64,000 nucleotides of DNA, from NCBI RefSeq assembly GCF_000002235.5, contig NW_022145599.1:21015655-21079654 (forward strand), read 5' to 3'. Source of the DNA: Strongylocentrotus purpuratus (lineage: Eukaryota; Echinodermata; Echinoidea; Camarodonta; Strongylocentrotidae). The translations under genes were made by a program, and so were the position numbers. The notes below the pieces were generated by a model. That model was not told the origin of the DNA. It saw only the letters and a list, made by a program, of their open reading frames with translations, and made no database searches. This document shows positions 30,651-42,902 of this stretch, in pieces (the first letter of the stretch is position 1; each line of letters opens with the position of its first letter).

Positions 30651-31060
30651 CTCTGGGCCTAAATGAGATAAATCGAGTCCCTGGTTTTGGGAAATTCAAT
30701 AAATCTTTGTTAAGAAATGAGTGTTTGGTTTCACAAATAAAAAAAACTATGAAAGAGACTATTTTGTTTAACGCCATGAACACGATAGAGTTTAATGATA
30801 ATGATTGCATAGTTGGTAGTTGTGGGTTTACCATAAATGATCAATTATCCTTTTGAAACATTGATGTTAATGCGGGGAGAAGTAATATAATTATCATACT
30901 TTTCCTTTTTAAAGAACCAAAAAATAATCGTAAGAAAGAAATTTTGCAGCTTAATGCAAAATTATATATCTCTTTTTGAAATAATATGCTGGCAATCCGA
31001 CTTAATTATGATATGGAAATAAATATACAAATTTTAAGAAAAGAACTTCCGGAAAAAATG
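30651..31060 (+). pseudogene. L1/Tx1-like LINE: start of the RT region
   Basis: Continuation of the element at 29428. It reads 'VPGFGKFNKSLLRNECFVSQ' (30679-30738), resembling the GpGfWKfNnSLL segment between the endonuclease and RT of Tx1/L1 elements, then further degenerate RT-linker sequence with 'KKEILQLNAKLY'. The RT core is missing. Confidence 0.7.
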
Positions 31061-32170
31061 GTTTATGTTTACCAAACGTTTTTGAGTGTTTTTGAAATAT
31101 AATTGGAATACAAATCATAATTTGGTATAACTGTAATCATCATGTTATGTAACCGTTGTACGGCCGAGATATGAGTTGTACGACAAACATACTCAGTGTA
31201 ACTTTCTTGTTTACAGTTGTTTATCGTTTGTATATAATAAAGGAACCCTGTGAAAGGGTAAATTTATTGAAGAAAAGAAGAATGCCATTATTTGTACAAC
31301 TCTGCATCTAATCGGAACTGTGTTTCTCTAAATATATTACATCTTTAATTCATTAGACAAGCAAGCGTAACTGGGCCATGTATTATAAAGAATTGCGATT
31401 AATTTCAAGTTGCGATTGATTAACAACTCTTCCTAAGACGTAATTTTGGTTTAGATGAGCGTATACCATACACAGTTTGTCACGACATCGAAAAAATAAA
31501 ACAGAGGTTAGAATATTATCAATTCGGCCTACTTTATCAATCTAGCTATGATTTAGTTTGTACCAGAATTGGAAAGGCCGTTTTTATAGTTCAATCTCAA
31601 CCCATATATGATATCTGAAAAACAAAAGAATGTGAACGAACATAGAATATAAGTCCTTAATATCCATCATATTTGTAATTCTCTATAATGGCAACTGTTA
31701 CCAGTATTGCATACAGTAAAATATTTCAGTGTATAATGGATTAAATGCATATACTATTGACTAAATTTCTACAGCGGTGCCAAATTCACTTTATACAAAA
31801 CATTTTAATCAAGAAACTCACTTCACTAATAATCTGTGAAATAATGTTGTATTGCTTTCGTATTTTGATGACTGTTTTTTTTTACATTGTGAATATCAGA
31901 TTGCTTTGTAAAACAAACAGTATTGGCCTTGAGCTGCATGTCATGTTGATTATTTTATTTAAAACGAAATCAATTTAATTCAATTCAATGTGGCTACAGA
32001 ATATTTCAGAATAATACAAAGAGGATGACAGAGCAAGATGCTGAAAAGGGATACCGATACATTTGAAAAATATGGACAAATGTTCATTATTACAATAATA
32101 TTAAGCACCTTTCAAAGATTAACGGGGGGGGGGGTAAATTAATGTCCATTACCCTAGAAAATAACCAGAA
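31061..32170. other. Non-coding, nothing recognised
   Basis: AT-rich sequence with a G run of 10 at about 32125. No supported gene or repeat. Confidence 0.45.
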
Positions 32171-32179
32171 AGATTGAAA

Positions 32180-32470
32180 TAGCAATGAGCTGGTTGTCAC
32201 TGTGACTTCCGGTTTCCGAACTCTGGTGTCATCCAAATAGATCGACAGCCAATAAGACCGATTCACAAGAGGTTCACTCGACAGACAGCCCATGATTCCG
32301 ATACCCCATTAGACCGACAGCCCATGAGAATAACAAAAAGAAGATACACATGACGAATGTAAATAGTTGCATAAGGTCCATGAGATCGACGTCCTTCGAG
32401 ACCAGTAAAGGCAAAGGAATACATTAGAAAAATAAAACTGTATCGGGCTATCGGTCTCGTGGTCTGTTGG
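32180..32470. repeat. GACCGACAGCCCATGAG word array
   Basis: Variants of 'AGACCGACAGCCCATGAG' occur around 32237, 32278, 32310 and 32382, with inverted variants near 32445-32470 ('GGGCTATCGGTCTCGTGGTC'). Non-coding; unnamed. Confidence 0.6.
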
Positions 32471-33471
32471 TCTAATTTGAACCCCGAAAAAATTCTCAGA
32501 AGGCCCGTCTGCGTAATATTAGGGATACCAATATGTCTTGTAAAATGCTATCCGCTCGTTAACAATAATTAAATTGAGCAAAATTGGAAAAGCTGAAGAG
32601 GTGAGATTGTATGACAGAGAATTAACATTTATTGATATAAGATTGTGTACTTTTTTGTCTTTTTTAAAAGTAGGTATATTTTACCTTTAATCTTTGATAA
32701 TTATATAGAGACATTCCTCGCTCACGTGGTGGCGAAAAAAGAAATAAAATATAAAAACATATAATCCTATCGGAAATTTTGCCACACCACCCTGCCTTCG
32801 ACAGATCTTATCCAGGGTACGCCACTGAGACATTAAGAGGACCAGGCAGGCCCATTGTCATAGTTATTTAAGGACTGTGTTTGCTCTTTCAGAAACTAGT
32901 AAACGTTTATACGACAATATTGTTTTGGTAGAAAGTAGCTTTTTGTAGGACATATACAAGTTATATAGCGAGGTCGGACCGGACCGTGAGCCTAGTTACC
33001 GCCGGAGAGGGGTGCGAGGGGTGAGAGGGGTGAGAGGGGTGAGAGGGGGGAACTTTATAAATGTGTTTTGTTGGGGACTTGGGGGGTAGGGGGCTTGAAA
33101 ACTTTCGTGCAAAGAGGTAATGCAATCCGAATATGAATCAAACATTTATTATCTTTTTTGTTGGGGTGATGGTGGTGATGATGGGTAAGTAGGTCTATAT
33201 AGTGCAACAAAATTAAAGTAAAGAATGCCGTGAGAAATTTGTTTTTGTTTTATTTTGGGGTGGGATAACTAGCCCTCAAGGCAACAAGGGGGCAGGATAT
33301 GATGATACATACAGAAAAAGTTAAACATTGATTAATTCGAGACATGATAAATTCAAAGAAAACACAAAAAATACATGTATTGTATTGTACGTTTTTCATT
33401 TCATTGATGTAAATTTATAAACATATAAATCAGTCATCGATGCAATGTAACAAATCAATATTCTGTTTGTA

Positions 33472-33519
<48 letters not shown>

Positions 33520-33564
33520 TCACTTTACAAAGTGGACTGCTATCTGTGATGTCATTTTAAGGCA
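32471..33564. other. Non-coding with minisatellite and (TA)n
   Basis: GGGTGAGA-type minisatellite at 33003-33050, (TA)n at 33474-33514. No gene seen. Confidence 0.6.
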
Positions 33565-34500
33565 CTGCCTAAAAGGGATTTATCCTTTACTGAATAGGGA
33601 TTCTAACTATACATTGTTATCTTTCTTCGGTCCAGTGATCTCGAGGCAACAGACAGCAAGAACTACTGTATATAAAGGCCTGGTCTCACCGCCAGAACTT
33701 TGCTGGAGCGTTCCTTGAACGGTAGGGAGAGGGGGCCGAATCTCGACAACGCTCGTCACCGCGCACAAAATGGGAAACAAATCGAAAACACGGGCGTTGC
33801 CTTAGCGGTGCACCGCTGAAGCCGGCGTTGCTTTAGCGTTGGTTTAACGGTAGCGAGCGGTAGCGAGCGTTGGTCCCGCTCCGACACCTCCATACCAACG
33901 CCAAACCAAAGTTCATCACCGCAATGGATCGCTGCTTCAACGCCCGACACCGTTCCAGGAATCCCGTGTCCGCTCGTAAAACGCTTACAACCGCTCCACC
34001 AAAGTTTGTGCAACGTTTAATCACCGCCCGGGCAAAGCTGGCGAAGCAGCGGTGGTCCAGCGTTCAAGATTTCTGCGTTGGCCTAGCGGACGAAAGCGTC
34101 CACGAACTTGCGTCTAGCGGTGCCAAACTTTGACTGGGCGTTGTTGGAGCGGTGGTGAACTTTGCCGGAGCGGAAAATTGCCCGCTCCTCACCGCTCGCA
34201 ATATTTTGTGCAGCTCAAAACTTTCGGAGCGGTAGGAGGGACCATCAGCGGTGGCCGAGCGTATACGGCGTTGCCTTAACGGGGGCCAACTTCTGTTAAA
34301 CGGTGGTGAACGGTTACGAGCGGTGATGAATTTTTTTCACCGCTCCAGGAACGCTCCAGCAAAGTTCTGGCGGTGAGACCGGTCCTTAAACTTTCAATCT
34401 TTCCAATTTTATACAACAAAAGATAGCTTGGGAACCACTTCTATCTTTACGAATGGGATCCATGGTGTCCGCTTTAGGGTCCCTGGTTGGTTGCAAGGAC
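33565..34500 (+). mobile_element. Penelope-like element fragment, copy 1 (interrupted by a MITE)
   Basis: 'YPLLNRDSNYTLLSFFGPVI' at 33578-33640 resembles the end of the GIY-YIG endonuclease domain of Penelope-like retroelements (..pxLNrDxGyxL). The 3' UTR after it is cut at 33675 by a 711-bp MITE and resumes at 34387 ('TTTCCAATTTTATACAACAA'). It aligns with copies at 34590-35030 and 48146-48560. Only this 3' end is present; RT is absent. Confidence 0.65.
33676..34386. mobile_element. 711-bp TAA-flanked MITE (Harbinger-like)
   Basis: Inverted termini of about 38 bases beginning AGGCCTGGTCTCACCGCC / AGGACCGGTCTCACCGCC and running through 'AGAACTTTGCTGGAGCGTTC'. Flanked by TAA on each side (33673-33675 and 34387-34389). 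A 3-bp TWA duplication is typical of PIF/Harbinger, so that superfamily is suggested. The interior is filled with variants of AGCGGT(G), GCGTTG and their inverses. It splits Penelope copy 1; the uninterrupted copy at 34915-34945 supports the junction. Confidence 0.85.
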
Positions 34501-34589
34501 AGTGCCCCAGCCAGGCATCCAGGAGTCTGAGCCCCCGGAAGCTATAAAGTTTTGGCAGTTCAGAACATTCTACATAGCCGTCGTGAGTG

Positions 34590-35030
34590 AGAAAAACTCT
34601 AATCCATCCATTGAAAATTTAAATTACACTGCCCCTATTGCGTGCTTTTTTTTAAAGACCCTTCAGATTAGGCCTTTCATCTCATTCAGTAGTAGAAAAC
34701 ACCCTAAAGCCTGGACACAACATTCAATGGGATGATGCCCGCATTATTGAGTTTGATACGCACCCTGGTCAAGAATGGTAGAAGAACCATCTGCAAAAAA
34801 AGGAATAATCCTAGCTATACATTGTTATCTTTCTTCGCAACAGTGATCTCGAGGCAGTAAACAGCAAGGAATTATGTAAATAATAACAAGTCAACGAGAG
34901 TGTTTTGTAGAAGCTTTAACTATATAAAACTCACATTCTCCAATTTTATACAACAAAAGGTTGTCTTGAGAACCACTTCTGTCTTCACGGATGGGGTGCA
35001 GGGGGAGAGCCTTTGCCAGGAGTCTGAGGG
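34590..35030 (+). mobile_element. Penelope-like element fragment, copy 2
   Basis: Aligns over its length with 48146-48560: the 'CACTGCCCCTATTGCGTGCT' start, 'GGTCAAGAATGGTAGAAGAA', the 'TTATCTTTCTTCGCAACAGT' to 'GATCTCGAGGCAG' GIY-YIG end, then the shared 3' UTR. Damaged by indels. It follows copy 1 head-to-tail, an arrangement common for Penelope-like elements. Confidence 0.7.
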
Positions 35031-35930
35031 GGGGGGGGGTTTCCAAAGACCACATGAAACTTTCTGCACTAATTAATGTCCAATCACTTTTGTCAAGTTA
35101 ATATACAGAGATACTGGCCAAAATTAAGAGGGGAAAAGATATCTACAAAAAGCACCTTTTTGGCTCTGATTTATATTTCGCACACTACATAACTCAATAA
35201 AATTGATATAAACTTGAATGTATATTAATTATCCATCTTTTGACATTTGATCCATGGTGATTAGAGGTTTTACTTATAGGTTATCTTTAAAATTCGATGT
35301 AAACACACAAAACACGTCCTCAATTCACTAATACACGTGTGATTTGGTGCTGCAAAATCCCTAAAAGTGCCCTCACTTTTCATATCTTGGCCTTAAACAT
35401 GGGTCACTATTTTCTTCAGGATAATATTTCACACATATTCTCACTTAAGTGAAAATTCCAGATGCAAAATCCCGCAAAAATAATTTCCCACAAGTTCTTT
35501 TCCAATTCGCAACATTGTTACAAACTGATTGGTTTTAAATCAAAAAAGCTAAAGAGGGTGGAGTACAATGGGAAGTACCAGAAAGCGTGCAACTTTAAAA
35601 GAATTTGGAGGAAAAACAAACAGCTGAAACTGGGAAAGCTGTTACTGAGTAAATTAAGGGATTAACATATATGTGAAAGTGTAAATCATTCATGCAAATG
35701 GAATGTGGCAAAACCTTAAACATGTGTTGCGTTTTGAATGGAAGTCCCTAATAATAGGTACCATTTTTTGTTGTTGCAAAAATGACCCTCAAAATGGGTA
35801 TAGACGCTTCAGCCGCACACCCCCGTCCAAACCAAATATGAGTACCCCCTTCCCCGGGTATAAACATGTTAAAACAACCATATATTTAAAAGATATTAGA
35901 GGAAAAACAAACCTTGTGCAATATGTGAAC
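35031..35930. other. Non-coding, nothing recognised
   Basis: AT-rich; the short frames near 35462 and 35703 have no recognisable features. Confidence 0.45.
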
Positions 35931-35934
35931 TTTA

Positions 35935-37175
35935 TAGAATATGACACTTTATTCCTTTGAATATATTGATTAATATCTATAATGCTATCATTCTTCCACA
36001 TCTGTCCCATTGTACTTTGATATGGGGACATCGTGCAAAAACTTTACTGAATCAAGTGTATGTTTTACAGAAAAGAGCACTACGTGCAATAGGCCATTTT
36101 AATAATGTAACCAAATTAAACGCATAAGTCTTTGTGAAGTGCCTCAATACATATTATTTCATTCACCTGAAAAGAATAATAGTATTTCAATAGACATCAT
36201 CCGTACTGCATACATAATTTTTGACAGGTTGGACAAATATTATGGCTTGACCTACCTAGCAACACTTAATATATGCAGTTTGCATTCTGACTATTGACAT
36301 ACTATTATTCTTATCAGGTGAATGAAATAACTTGTATTGAGGCACTTCACAAAGACTTGTGCATCAAATTTGATTACATTACGAAAATAACCTGTTACAA
36401 ACTCTCACCCCAGAACCCCCTCTGAACTGCTTTTTAGGAAATTAAATGTACATACCATATTTCAAATAAATGAATTGCCAGTTAGATCATGTACAATAAT
36501 TACCTTCTATTTTCGATAATATGTTCAAAATAACAAAGGATGCTCATCCAAATTTATACACAAGACATTCTAATGATTTATATATTCCATTGTTGAAATA
36601 CCATACTTCACGTAAATCAGTAAAATATCCTGGAGTGGTTACTTGAAATGCAATACCAACCGATATAAAAATGTGCCCATCACTTGCCTCATTCAAACGA
36701 AAATATAAACTTCAACTAATCAAGGAATTTCTATCTCAATTATGTTTAATTAGTCTGTACACATTTGTTAATGTACATTACGAAAATAACCTGTTACAAA
36801 CTCTCACCCCAGAACCCCCTCTGAACTGCTTTTTAGGAAATTAAATGTACATACCATATTTCAAATAAATGAATTGCCAGTTAGATCATGTACAATAATT
36901 ACCTTCTATTTTAGATAATATGTTCAAAATAACAAAGGATGCTCATCCAAATTTATACACAAGACATTCTAATGATTTATATATTCCATTGTTGAAATAC
37001 CATACTTCACGTAAATCAGTAAAATATCCTGGAGTGGTTACTTGAAATGCAATACCAACCGATATAAAAATGTGCCCATCACTTGCCTCATTCAAACAAA
37101 AATATAAACTTCAACTAATCAAGGAATTTCTATCTTAATTATGTTTAATTAGTCTGTACACATTTGTTAATGTAC
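35935..37175 (+). mobile_element. CR1-like LINE: RT 3' part with inverted and tandem duplications
   Basis: The frame at about 35965-36120 has the RT thumb pattern 'YNAIILPHLSHCTLIWGH...VLQKRALRAIGHF', then 'LCEVPQYILFH'. A stretch at 36091-36194 recurs inverted at 36291-36380. The LINE C-terminus with 'YIPLLKYH...VKYPGVV...SFKRKYKLQ' occupies about 36380-36775 and is repeated once in tandem (period 399, three or so differences) to 37175. Stops and frameshifts are present. The reconstructed order suggests one LINE that was first inverted in part and then duplicated. Confidence 0.8.
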
Positions 37176-38283
37176 TATACCCACTCCTTCTTCTCTCTTT
37201 ACTTTGTATACTTATCTGCGGCCCAGAGCCAAGCCTTTGAAAGGCCAATGGCTTCTGCTGGCTCCTCCTTATTCTTTGTATTGTTTATAGAAAGGTTATA
37301 TAGAAAGGTTTTATTGAACAAATTCCATCATCACAGTCTTACAACTGAATTGCCATTGGAATACAATTAAAAAGTACATGTATTTACAAGTTAAAAGTAC
37401 AATAGTCTTAGGACTATGACATAATATATATAAAAATATCATATTAAAAACTCTATATCAAATTCAATGAGTATGGAGAGAAAGAAGGGATGAATGAGGA
37501 ATATGAGCAAGGAGCAAGAATCAACAAAAGGTGAGAGAAGTATGAAAGGAAAAGAAAGGAAAAGAAAGGAAGGGTAAGTAAGAGGAATATATCAAGAAAG
37601 ATGAGGTGAAAAACGTGTGTAATGAGCTTTCTATTAATTAGCTTTAAAATGTACAGATCCTCATGGCGTGTATAAACCATCAATATATAAAACATGTATA
37701 CAAATTATTAAATTAAATGTTTGACAGGAAACATCAGGTATTGTAGTATTGTTTATCTATTTTATTATATATATATATATATATATTATTTTGTTGAATG
37801 TATTTTGTACGAGAATTGAAATAAAACGAATGAATGAATGAAAGAACACATGATTCTTTCAGCAGTATTTGGTAACATCAATACAAATAAACGAATCCAA
37901 CTGTTTAATCCATTAAAATGTTTAATCCATTAAAAAAATCTTCAATATGACTTGGCCTTCCATACTGACTCACCCAACTAACGTTTAACCAGAACAACTA
38001 ACTAATGAGCCTCACACTTTGCTGTTCTATCCAGTAACTCTCAGTTCTGGAATTATGTGATTTCTATAAAACAAAAACACAATTACCCTACAAATGTAAG
38101 TACTAATATCTTTAATATGACTATAAAAATATACAGTGAACAACAATATCTGAAATGTATTGTGTATATCTACAGACACGTTAAAGTCGTTGACGTCGTT
38201 TCAGATAAAATACCCAAATAATAACAATGTATCCTGAATTTGAACAATTTATGAAGTGATAATAAAAAAACATCATACAGTGT
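37176..38283. other. LINE tail and non-coding sequence
   Basis: 37176-37330 is probably LINE 3' UTR ('GGCCCAGAGCCAAGCCTTTG'). The rest is non-coding with an AAAGGAA-rich tract near 37550 and (TA)n at 37767-37786. Confidence 0.5.
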
Positions 38284-38400
38284 ATGATATGCTTGAGCGC
38301 TAGTTACTTTGGCAGCTCGGCTACGACCAGGGTAATATGTGTAAAGCGCCATGAGCGTCAGAACCTGACGGATACCGGCGCTATATAAATAACCATATTA
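38284..38400 (+). mobile_element. SINE/L2-type 3' tail
   Basis: 'GTAAAGCGCCATGAGCGTC' ... 'CGGATACCGGCGCTATATAA' is the conserved 3' stem-loop found in many marine-animal SINEs and the L2 LINEs that mobilise them (AAAGCGCxxTGAGCxxC ... GCGCTATATAAAT), followed by an ATTATT-rich tail. The 5' head is not clear. Confidence 0.7.
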
Positions 38401-38955
38401 TTTGTTTAATTATTATTTAGTATAACGACATGGTCGATATTCCGGATATCATTCTTATATAACTGCGACTTCTAATACATCATTCTCCACAATTTAACCA
38501 CAGAACTACAAAGATAAAAAATATATCAACAACGGAAATAAATAATAATGTGACAATGTGCTAACAATAACTCATTCTCCTATTAGTGAGCCAACCATAC
38601 CAAATAATGTAAGACTACATCAACATTCCTATAAAAATGATGATTAAACTTTCGCTTGCATAAAAACAAAAGTACCAATATAACCATTATCTTTTATCAG
38701 CATATTCACATAAATGACTCAATCATACCTGGAGTATCCTCAGCTGTAATCCAGCTAAACAACTCAGTATATGGCAACTGCTAGGAGTCACTGAAAACGT
38801 GTCTCTTATTGCAGACGCCCTAAGATTTAAGACATCGGCCTACATATCAAATATATAGTATGGTCATTTAGCCAATTCTACCTGCAATAAGCTATCCTCA
38901 TTTAAACCAACCAAAAGTATATCTCTATTGATGATAGTATTGTATTACATACATG
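38401..38955. other. Non-coding, nothing recognised
   Basis: AT-rich, no supported feature. Confidence 0.45.
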
Positions 38956-38959
38956 TAGT

Positions 38960-39325
38960 TGTTAGTATCACTAAAATATAATTTGCAATAATATGAACTG
39001 GTTCTGACCCAGTAAGGTCTGACTGTCTGACACCTAGACTAGAGGAGGCACGATAGCTCAGTCGGTAGAGTGGTCTCGTAGTACGGCGACCCGAGTTCGA
39101 AACCAAGGCGATGCTCTAGTGCCCTTTGGTATAAGGCATTAATTAATCCTCATTACCAGGTCCCTCGGAGAAGACCTAAAGCCGTCGGTCCTCAGGCTGC
39201 CTACTAACAAGCATTTATGCTTTCTTAGCAGTCAGGTAAAATAACCACTAATACTACTAACATATAATTCACAATACTTATGAACAGGTTCTGACCAAGT
39301 AAGGTCTGACTGTCTGACACCTATA
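38960..39325 (+). repeat. Diverged direct repeat flanking a SINE
   Basis: About 75-85 bases ending 'GGTCTGACTGTCTGACACCT' occur at about 38968-39043 and 39250-39326. The SINE at 39044-39242 lies between them. The copies are too long for a target duplication and differ by substitutions, so an older tandem duplication is more likely. Confidence 0.75.
39044..39242 (+). mobile_element. tRNA-derived SINE
   Basis: The head has the RNA polymerase III A-box 'TAGCTCAGTCGGTAGAG' (39055) and B-box 'GAGTTCGAAACC' (39092) with tRNA spacing. The body includes 'GAAGACCTAAAGCCGTCGGT' and 'CTTAGCAGTCAGGTAAAATA'. It cannot be a functional tRNA: the 3' half and acceptor stem are not formed. Confidence 0.8.
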
Positions 39326-39654
39326 CTAGTCATTATCCACTTAAACTACGAAACAAAGTCATGCTGAATAACTTTCAACAATGTGCTTCACTATGTGCCC
39401 TGTACCCTTTAAATAAACTACTGCTGTATTGTATCTCATTAAACAAGTAAAAGTCTCTATAAAAGTGAGCGAAGTCCGTTGTAGCTGTGTGACATCATAA
39501 CTCTGTACAATACATTTATGGTTATAGTAACTTCATAATTTCAAATCTGATACTTAATCACATTTGATTATAAATTCACATTGCTCGAAATTAATATAGA
39601 TTCACTGCAAAACAAAAAAAAATCACATTGGTGACTGAGTCTATGTTTTCTTTC
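39326..39654. other. 3' flank of the hydrolase gene
   Basis: Non-coding; it would hold the 3' UTR of the minus-strand gene. No clear AATAAA on the minus strand was found close to the stop. Confidence 0.5.
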
Positions 39655-41450
39655 CTATACCTGTCTGTTGCAATATTCACCATCATCCTCTCCTTGCCAT
39701 ACCTTTTCTGGCGTGGCGTACTTCTCGAGGAATGGCAAGATGCGAGGGAACACATCCTTGGAGGCATCCTTCCCCATGACGCAATCCAGGTGTCCATACT
39801 CAGGGACCTGGAACCACTCATAGTCCTGATCAGGGTTCGCTTCCTTCAATCTGATGTAGCTCTGCCTCGTTGCCTCGATATCCCAACTTCTGTTCAACGA
39901 TCCGACGAGATATAAGATTGGTATATCCAGCTTACTCATGGCCTTCCGATACTGTGGTGAATGGAGCCGGTTCTTCGACTTGAAATCCGGTGTATAGATG
40001 TCTTTGCCCTTGAAGTCGGTTAACTGTCCCTTCCGGAAGCAGACAGCGAGATGGTGATAGTAATCTTTCTGTCCGAAGCCAAACCATTCGGTCAAGGTTT
40101 CATGCGTACTGTCATTAATGTTGCGATGTTCCCACATGAGTCCGAACATTGAGGTTATCCTGTGACATACCGAATTACTGCACTGGTTCTTATTGTCGAG
40201 TGTAGATCGCGCAAGAGTTTTGGCCACCGAAGTCATCATTTTTTCTCGCACGTGATCGTTCTTGTCTGTATACGCATTGAGTCCTGTGAATCCGAATGCA
40301 ACGGCGATGGTATCAAGCCTGGTACTTGCTTTGGCATGGTTCAAGGCTGATGCGATGATGCAGAATCCGGTTTGTGAAGCAACGAAGCATCGGATCTTCC
40401 TCCCGTCAATATGGCCCCCAAGCATAGCCATGTGCATCGTGAGAGAACCGACACAATGTGCCCAGACCTGGAGGTCGGGTGACTCAGTTGTCTTCAAAAT
40501 AAAGTCTACAACAGGAGGTAGGTCTTTCTCTGCAGCGTCGTGCATTTTAGTAGGATTCCGATGTGAAGGAAGGGCTACTGAGAACCGCATTTCTAGGGCC
40601 CACATATCGTACCCATGCTCGCAGAAGAACTCTACGGCACTCTTATCTATTGTATCTAACGCAAAAATCCTGCTTGTGACACAGAGTCCATGAAGGAGCA
40701 GGATTGGTCCCTTGTTACCGCATTTGTAGCGAGTCATCAACAGAGGCACACCGTCGTTGGCCTTGATATGGTACACCTCGGGCTCGATGCCTTTCAGATT
40801 TAGAGGGCGCCTCTCACGTGCCGAAGTTTTGGGACAGAACTGTGTGGGAGAGAACATATTGCTAGTATGGATGATAACACCACCAAGAAAGAATCCTAAT
40901 CTGGCTTTCCACTCTACTTCCAGTTTCTTGTCATCCCCCGGTCCTGTGATCGCAATGCCTGCAAGCTCTTTGGCAACATCCGCCAGTAAGGTGGAGACAT
41001 GGCCAGTGGTCAAGGTCTCAGCCGTAAAACTTGGCCCTTTCTTGATGACAATACTCATTGAAGAGACGTCGGTTGCGTCATTCCCCGCGTCATTCCCGAC
41101 AAACGTGTCCTCGCGGGCCGATCTAATGCCTTTGAAGAAGTAGTCCTCCTCTCCGAAAGGCAACAGCGTCTCGTAGACCATGCTTTCGTACTCCGAATTG
41201 GTTTCGCTGGACCGTTCAACGTAGAACTTGCCACCAGAAAATGGTACCGGTTCCTTGCATAACACTGCACAGTTGAACTCACCGATGATCGTTGCCTCAT
41301 GACGAGGAGATTTCTCTATCATATGGATGACGTCATCTGTCCCAATGGTGACTGTGAAGTCGCACGGATGCTTGGAACCATCTATGTTCACGAACCCAGT
41401 CATGTGACTCGAGTAGTGCCCTCGAAGTTTAATTCCTTCGTTGCCTTTTC
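39655..41450 (-). CDS. Alpha/beta hydrolase with Cys nucleophile, GMC/cholesterol-oxidase-associated family (terminal exon)
   Basis: One long exon. The in-frame ATG at 41403 is probably not the start: the frame stays open upstream to an acceptor 'TGTTGAACAG' and reads 'KGNEGIKLRGHYSSHMTGFV', which continues the fold seen in this family. From that Met, residues 1-125 form the beta-rich N-terminal part that follows GMC oxidoreductase domains. The hydrolase core runs from about 205 to 565: 'PILLLHGL' (233-240), nucleophile elbow 'AHCVGS' (Cys about 317 in place of Ser of GxSxG), acidic region 'PILYLVGSLNRSWD', and the likely catalytic His in 'PEYGHLDCVMG'. Bacterial and some animal relatives carry an N-terminal flavin-dependent sterol/alcohol oxidase. 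The substrate is unknown. Upstream exons are not located in this window. Confidence 0.85.
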
Positions 41451-42902
41451 CTGTTCAACAGATAACGAAAAAACAAAACAAGATTATAATAAATTATTAG
41501 GATTAGGCATAGAGGGATAGCAATCAAACCACCTTTATAGAAGTGTGCACATTTATATCTGAATACTTTGACTAAACATATTTATCTAAGTTTACAGAAA
41601 AGGAACAATTGGTACAAATTAGAATTCCTTCGATTTTTGCGCAATAAATATTCATCTCAAATATTTAGAAATTAGATAGGTGCGCTTTGGAGTGCACATG
41701 GGAGGGGGAGAAAAGCAACAGGGTTACCAAAATACTTGAATGTGTTATGATTTCCTTCCCATTATCAAAACATAATTCTGTATACAATTCCTTCATCTCC
41801 TCCCCCTCCCTTTTTTTTCTCTCTCTCTTTCTCTCTCCCTCCCTCTCCTTCTTCTCCCTCTATATCTCTCTCTTTGCCTAAATCTTACAATCTGTTAAAT
41901 ATCAACAAAGTATCACAAAACAGAAAGTGCCCCGTCTCTTACAATAATTTCGCAGTGAGAAAGTCTTGGGAACGCTTTTATTTCCTCTGTTCAAAATTGC
42001 ATTCGCGATTACTGTAGGGTGGCACAATAGCAAAAAGCATGGCATTCACTCACTTGATACGTGCATGATTTTGATTCTCTGCCTAAAAATCCTAGCGGGA
42101 TTTCATGGGTATTGCTAAGGTATCCAGAACATGGCAGACGGATTGGAAAGGGTAGGAAAGCGAAAAAAAAGGGGGGGGGGGGGACGATGATGGGGTGCAA
42201 AGAGAGGAAGGGTGGGAGGAAGTGAGAGCAACATATCTTAACTCTAACAGCCCAAAAAATTAGCTAGTGTTGCTATTTCCTTGGAAATACTGGAGCGAGC
42301 GTTTACTAGAAAATCTCAAATTATTTCAAGAAGAGATTCTGTCGATTTTGTTTTTGGGGGGAGGGCGAGGGGAGAGGGGGCGGGACCTTAAACCAGAACT
42401 GGGGTAGTGGACGTCGACTCCGCTCTTTTATGGATACACCTGTGAGTCTAGGATATTTTCACAACCGTTTCACAATTGCTTAGAAATTGAAAGAAGAAAA
42501 AGGAAACAAGAGAAAGAGAAAAACAAACGGAAAGAAGGTAACAACAGGCAACATATTATTCTCTCGATCCTCCCCCCTCTGTCTCTCGCTCTCTCGCTTT
42601 CTCCCTATCTTTCTCCCCCTCTCCGTTATATATGGCACGCAGAACATTGAATAAATGGTTTCAAAGTTTGACTTTAGACAGACGAAAGGTATGAGATCAA
42701 GTGTGAAATTATAAAACCCGATGGTGGAGAAAGGCAAAAATGCTCATGTACCATTAATAACTTCACCTAGGCTTTTGCTATTTTTGTAAGGGAATGCAAA
42801 GTTTCAGGAAGGCATTTTCTCAGAGGCGTTTTCGTTTAAAATCACGCATTGAGTTAGTAAATGGAATGAGGGGGGGGGGCTAGTAATTTATAGCAGATGG
42901 CG
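41451..42902. other. Upstream intron/flank of the hydrolase gene
   Basis: The minus-strand acceptor lies at 41451-41453. The rest has CT-rich tracts (41795-41880, 42575-42620) and G runs (42172-42182). I could not find GMC-domain exons. Confidence 0.5.

Noticed and set aside
39044..39120. A tRNA gene
   Set aside because: Only A- and B-box similarity; no acceptor stem or proper 3' half, and a SINE body follows.
40262..41143. Plus-strand frames of 128-143 codons
   Set aside because: Antisense shadows of the hydrolase exon.
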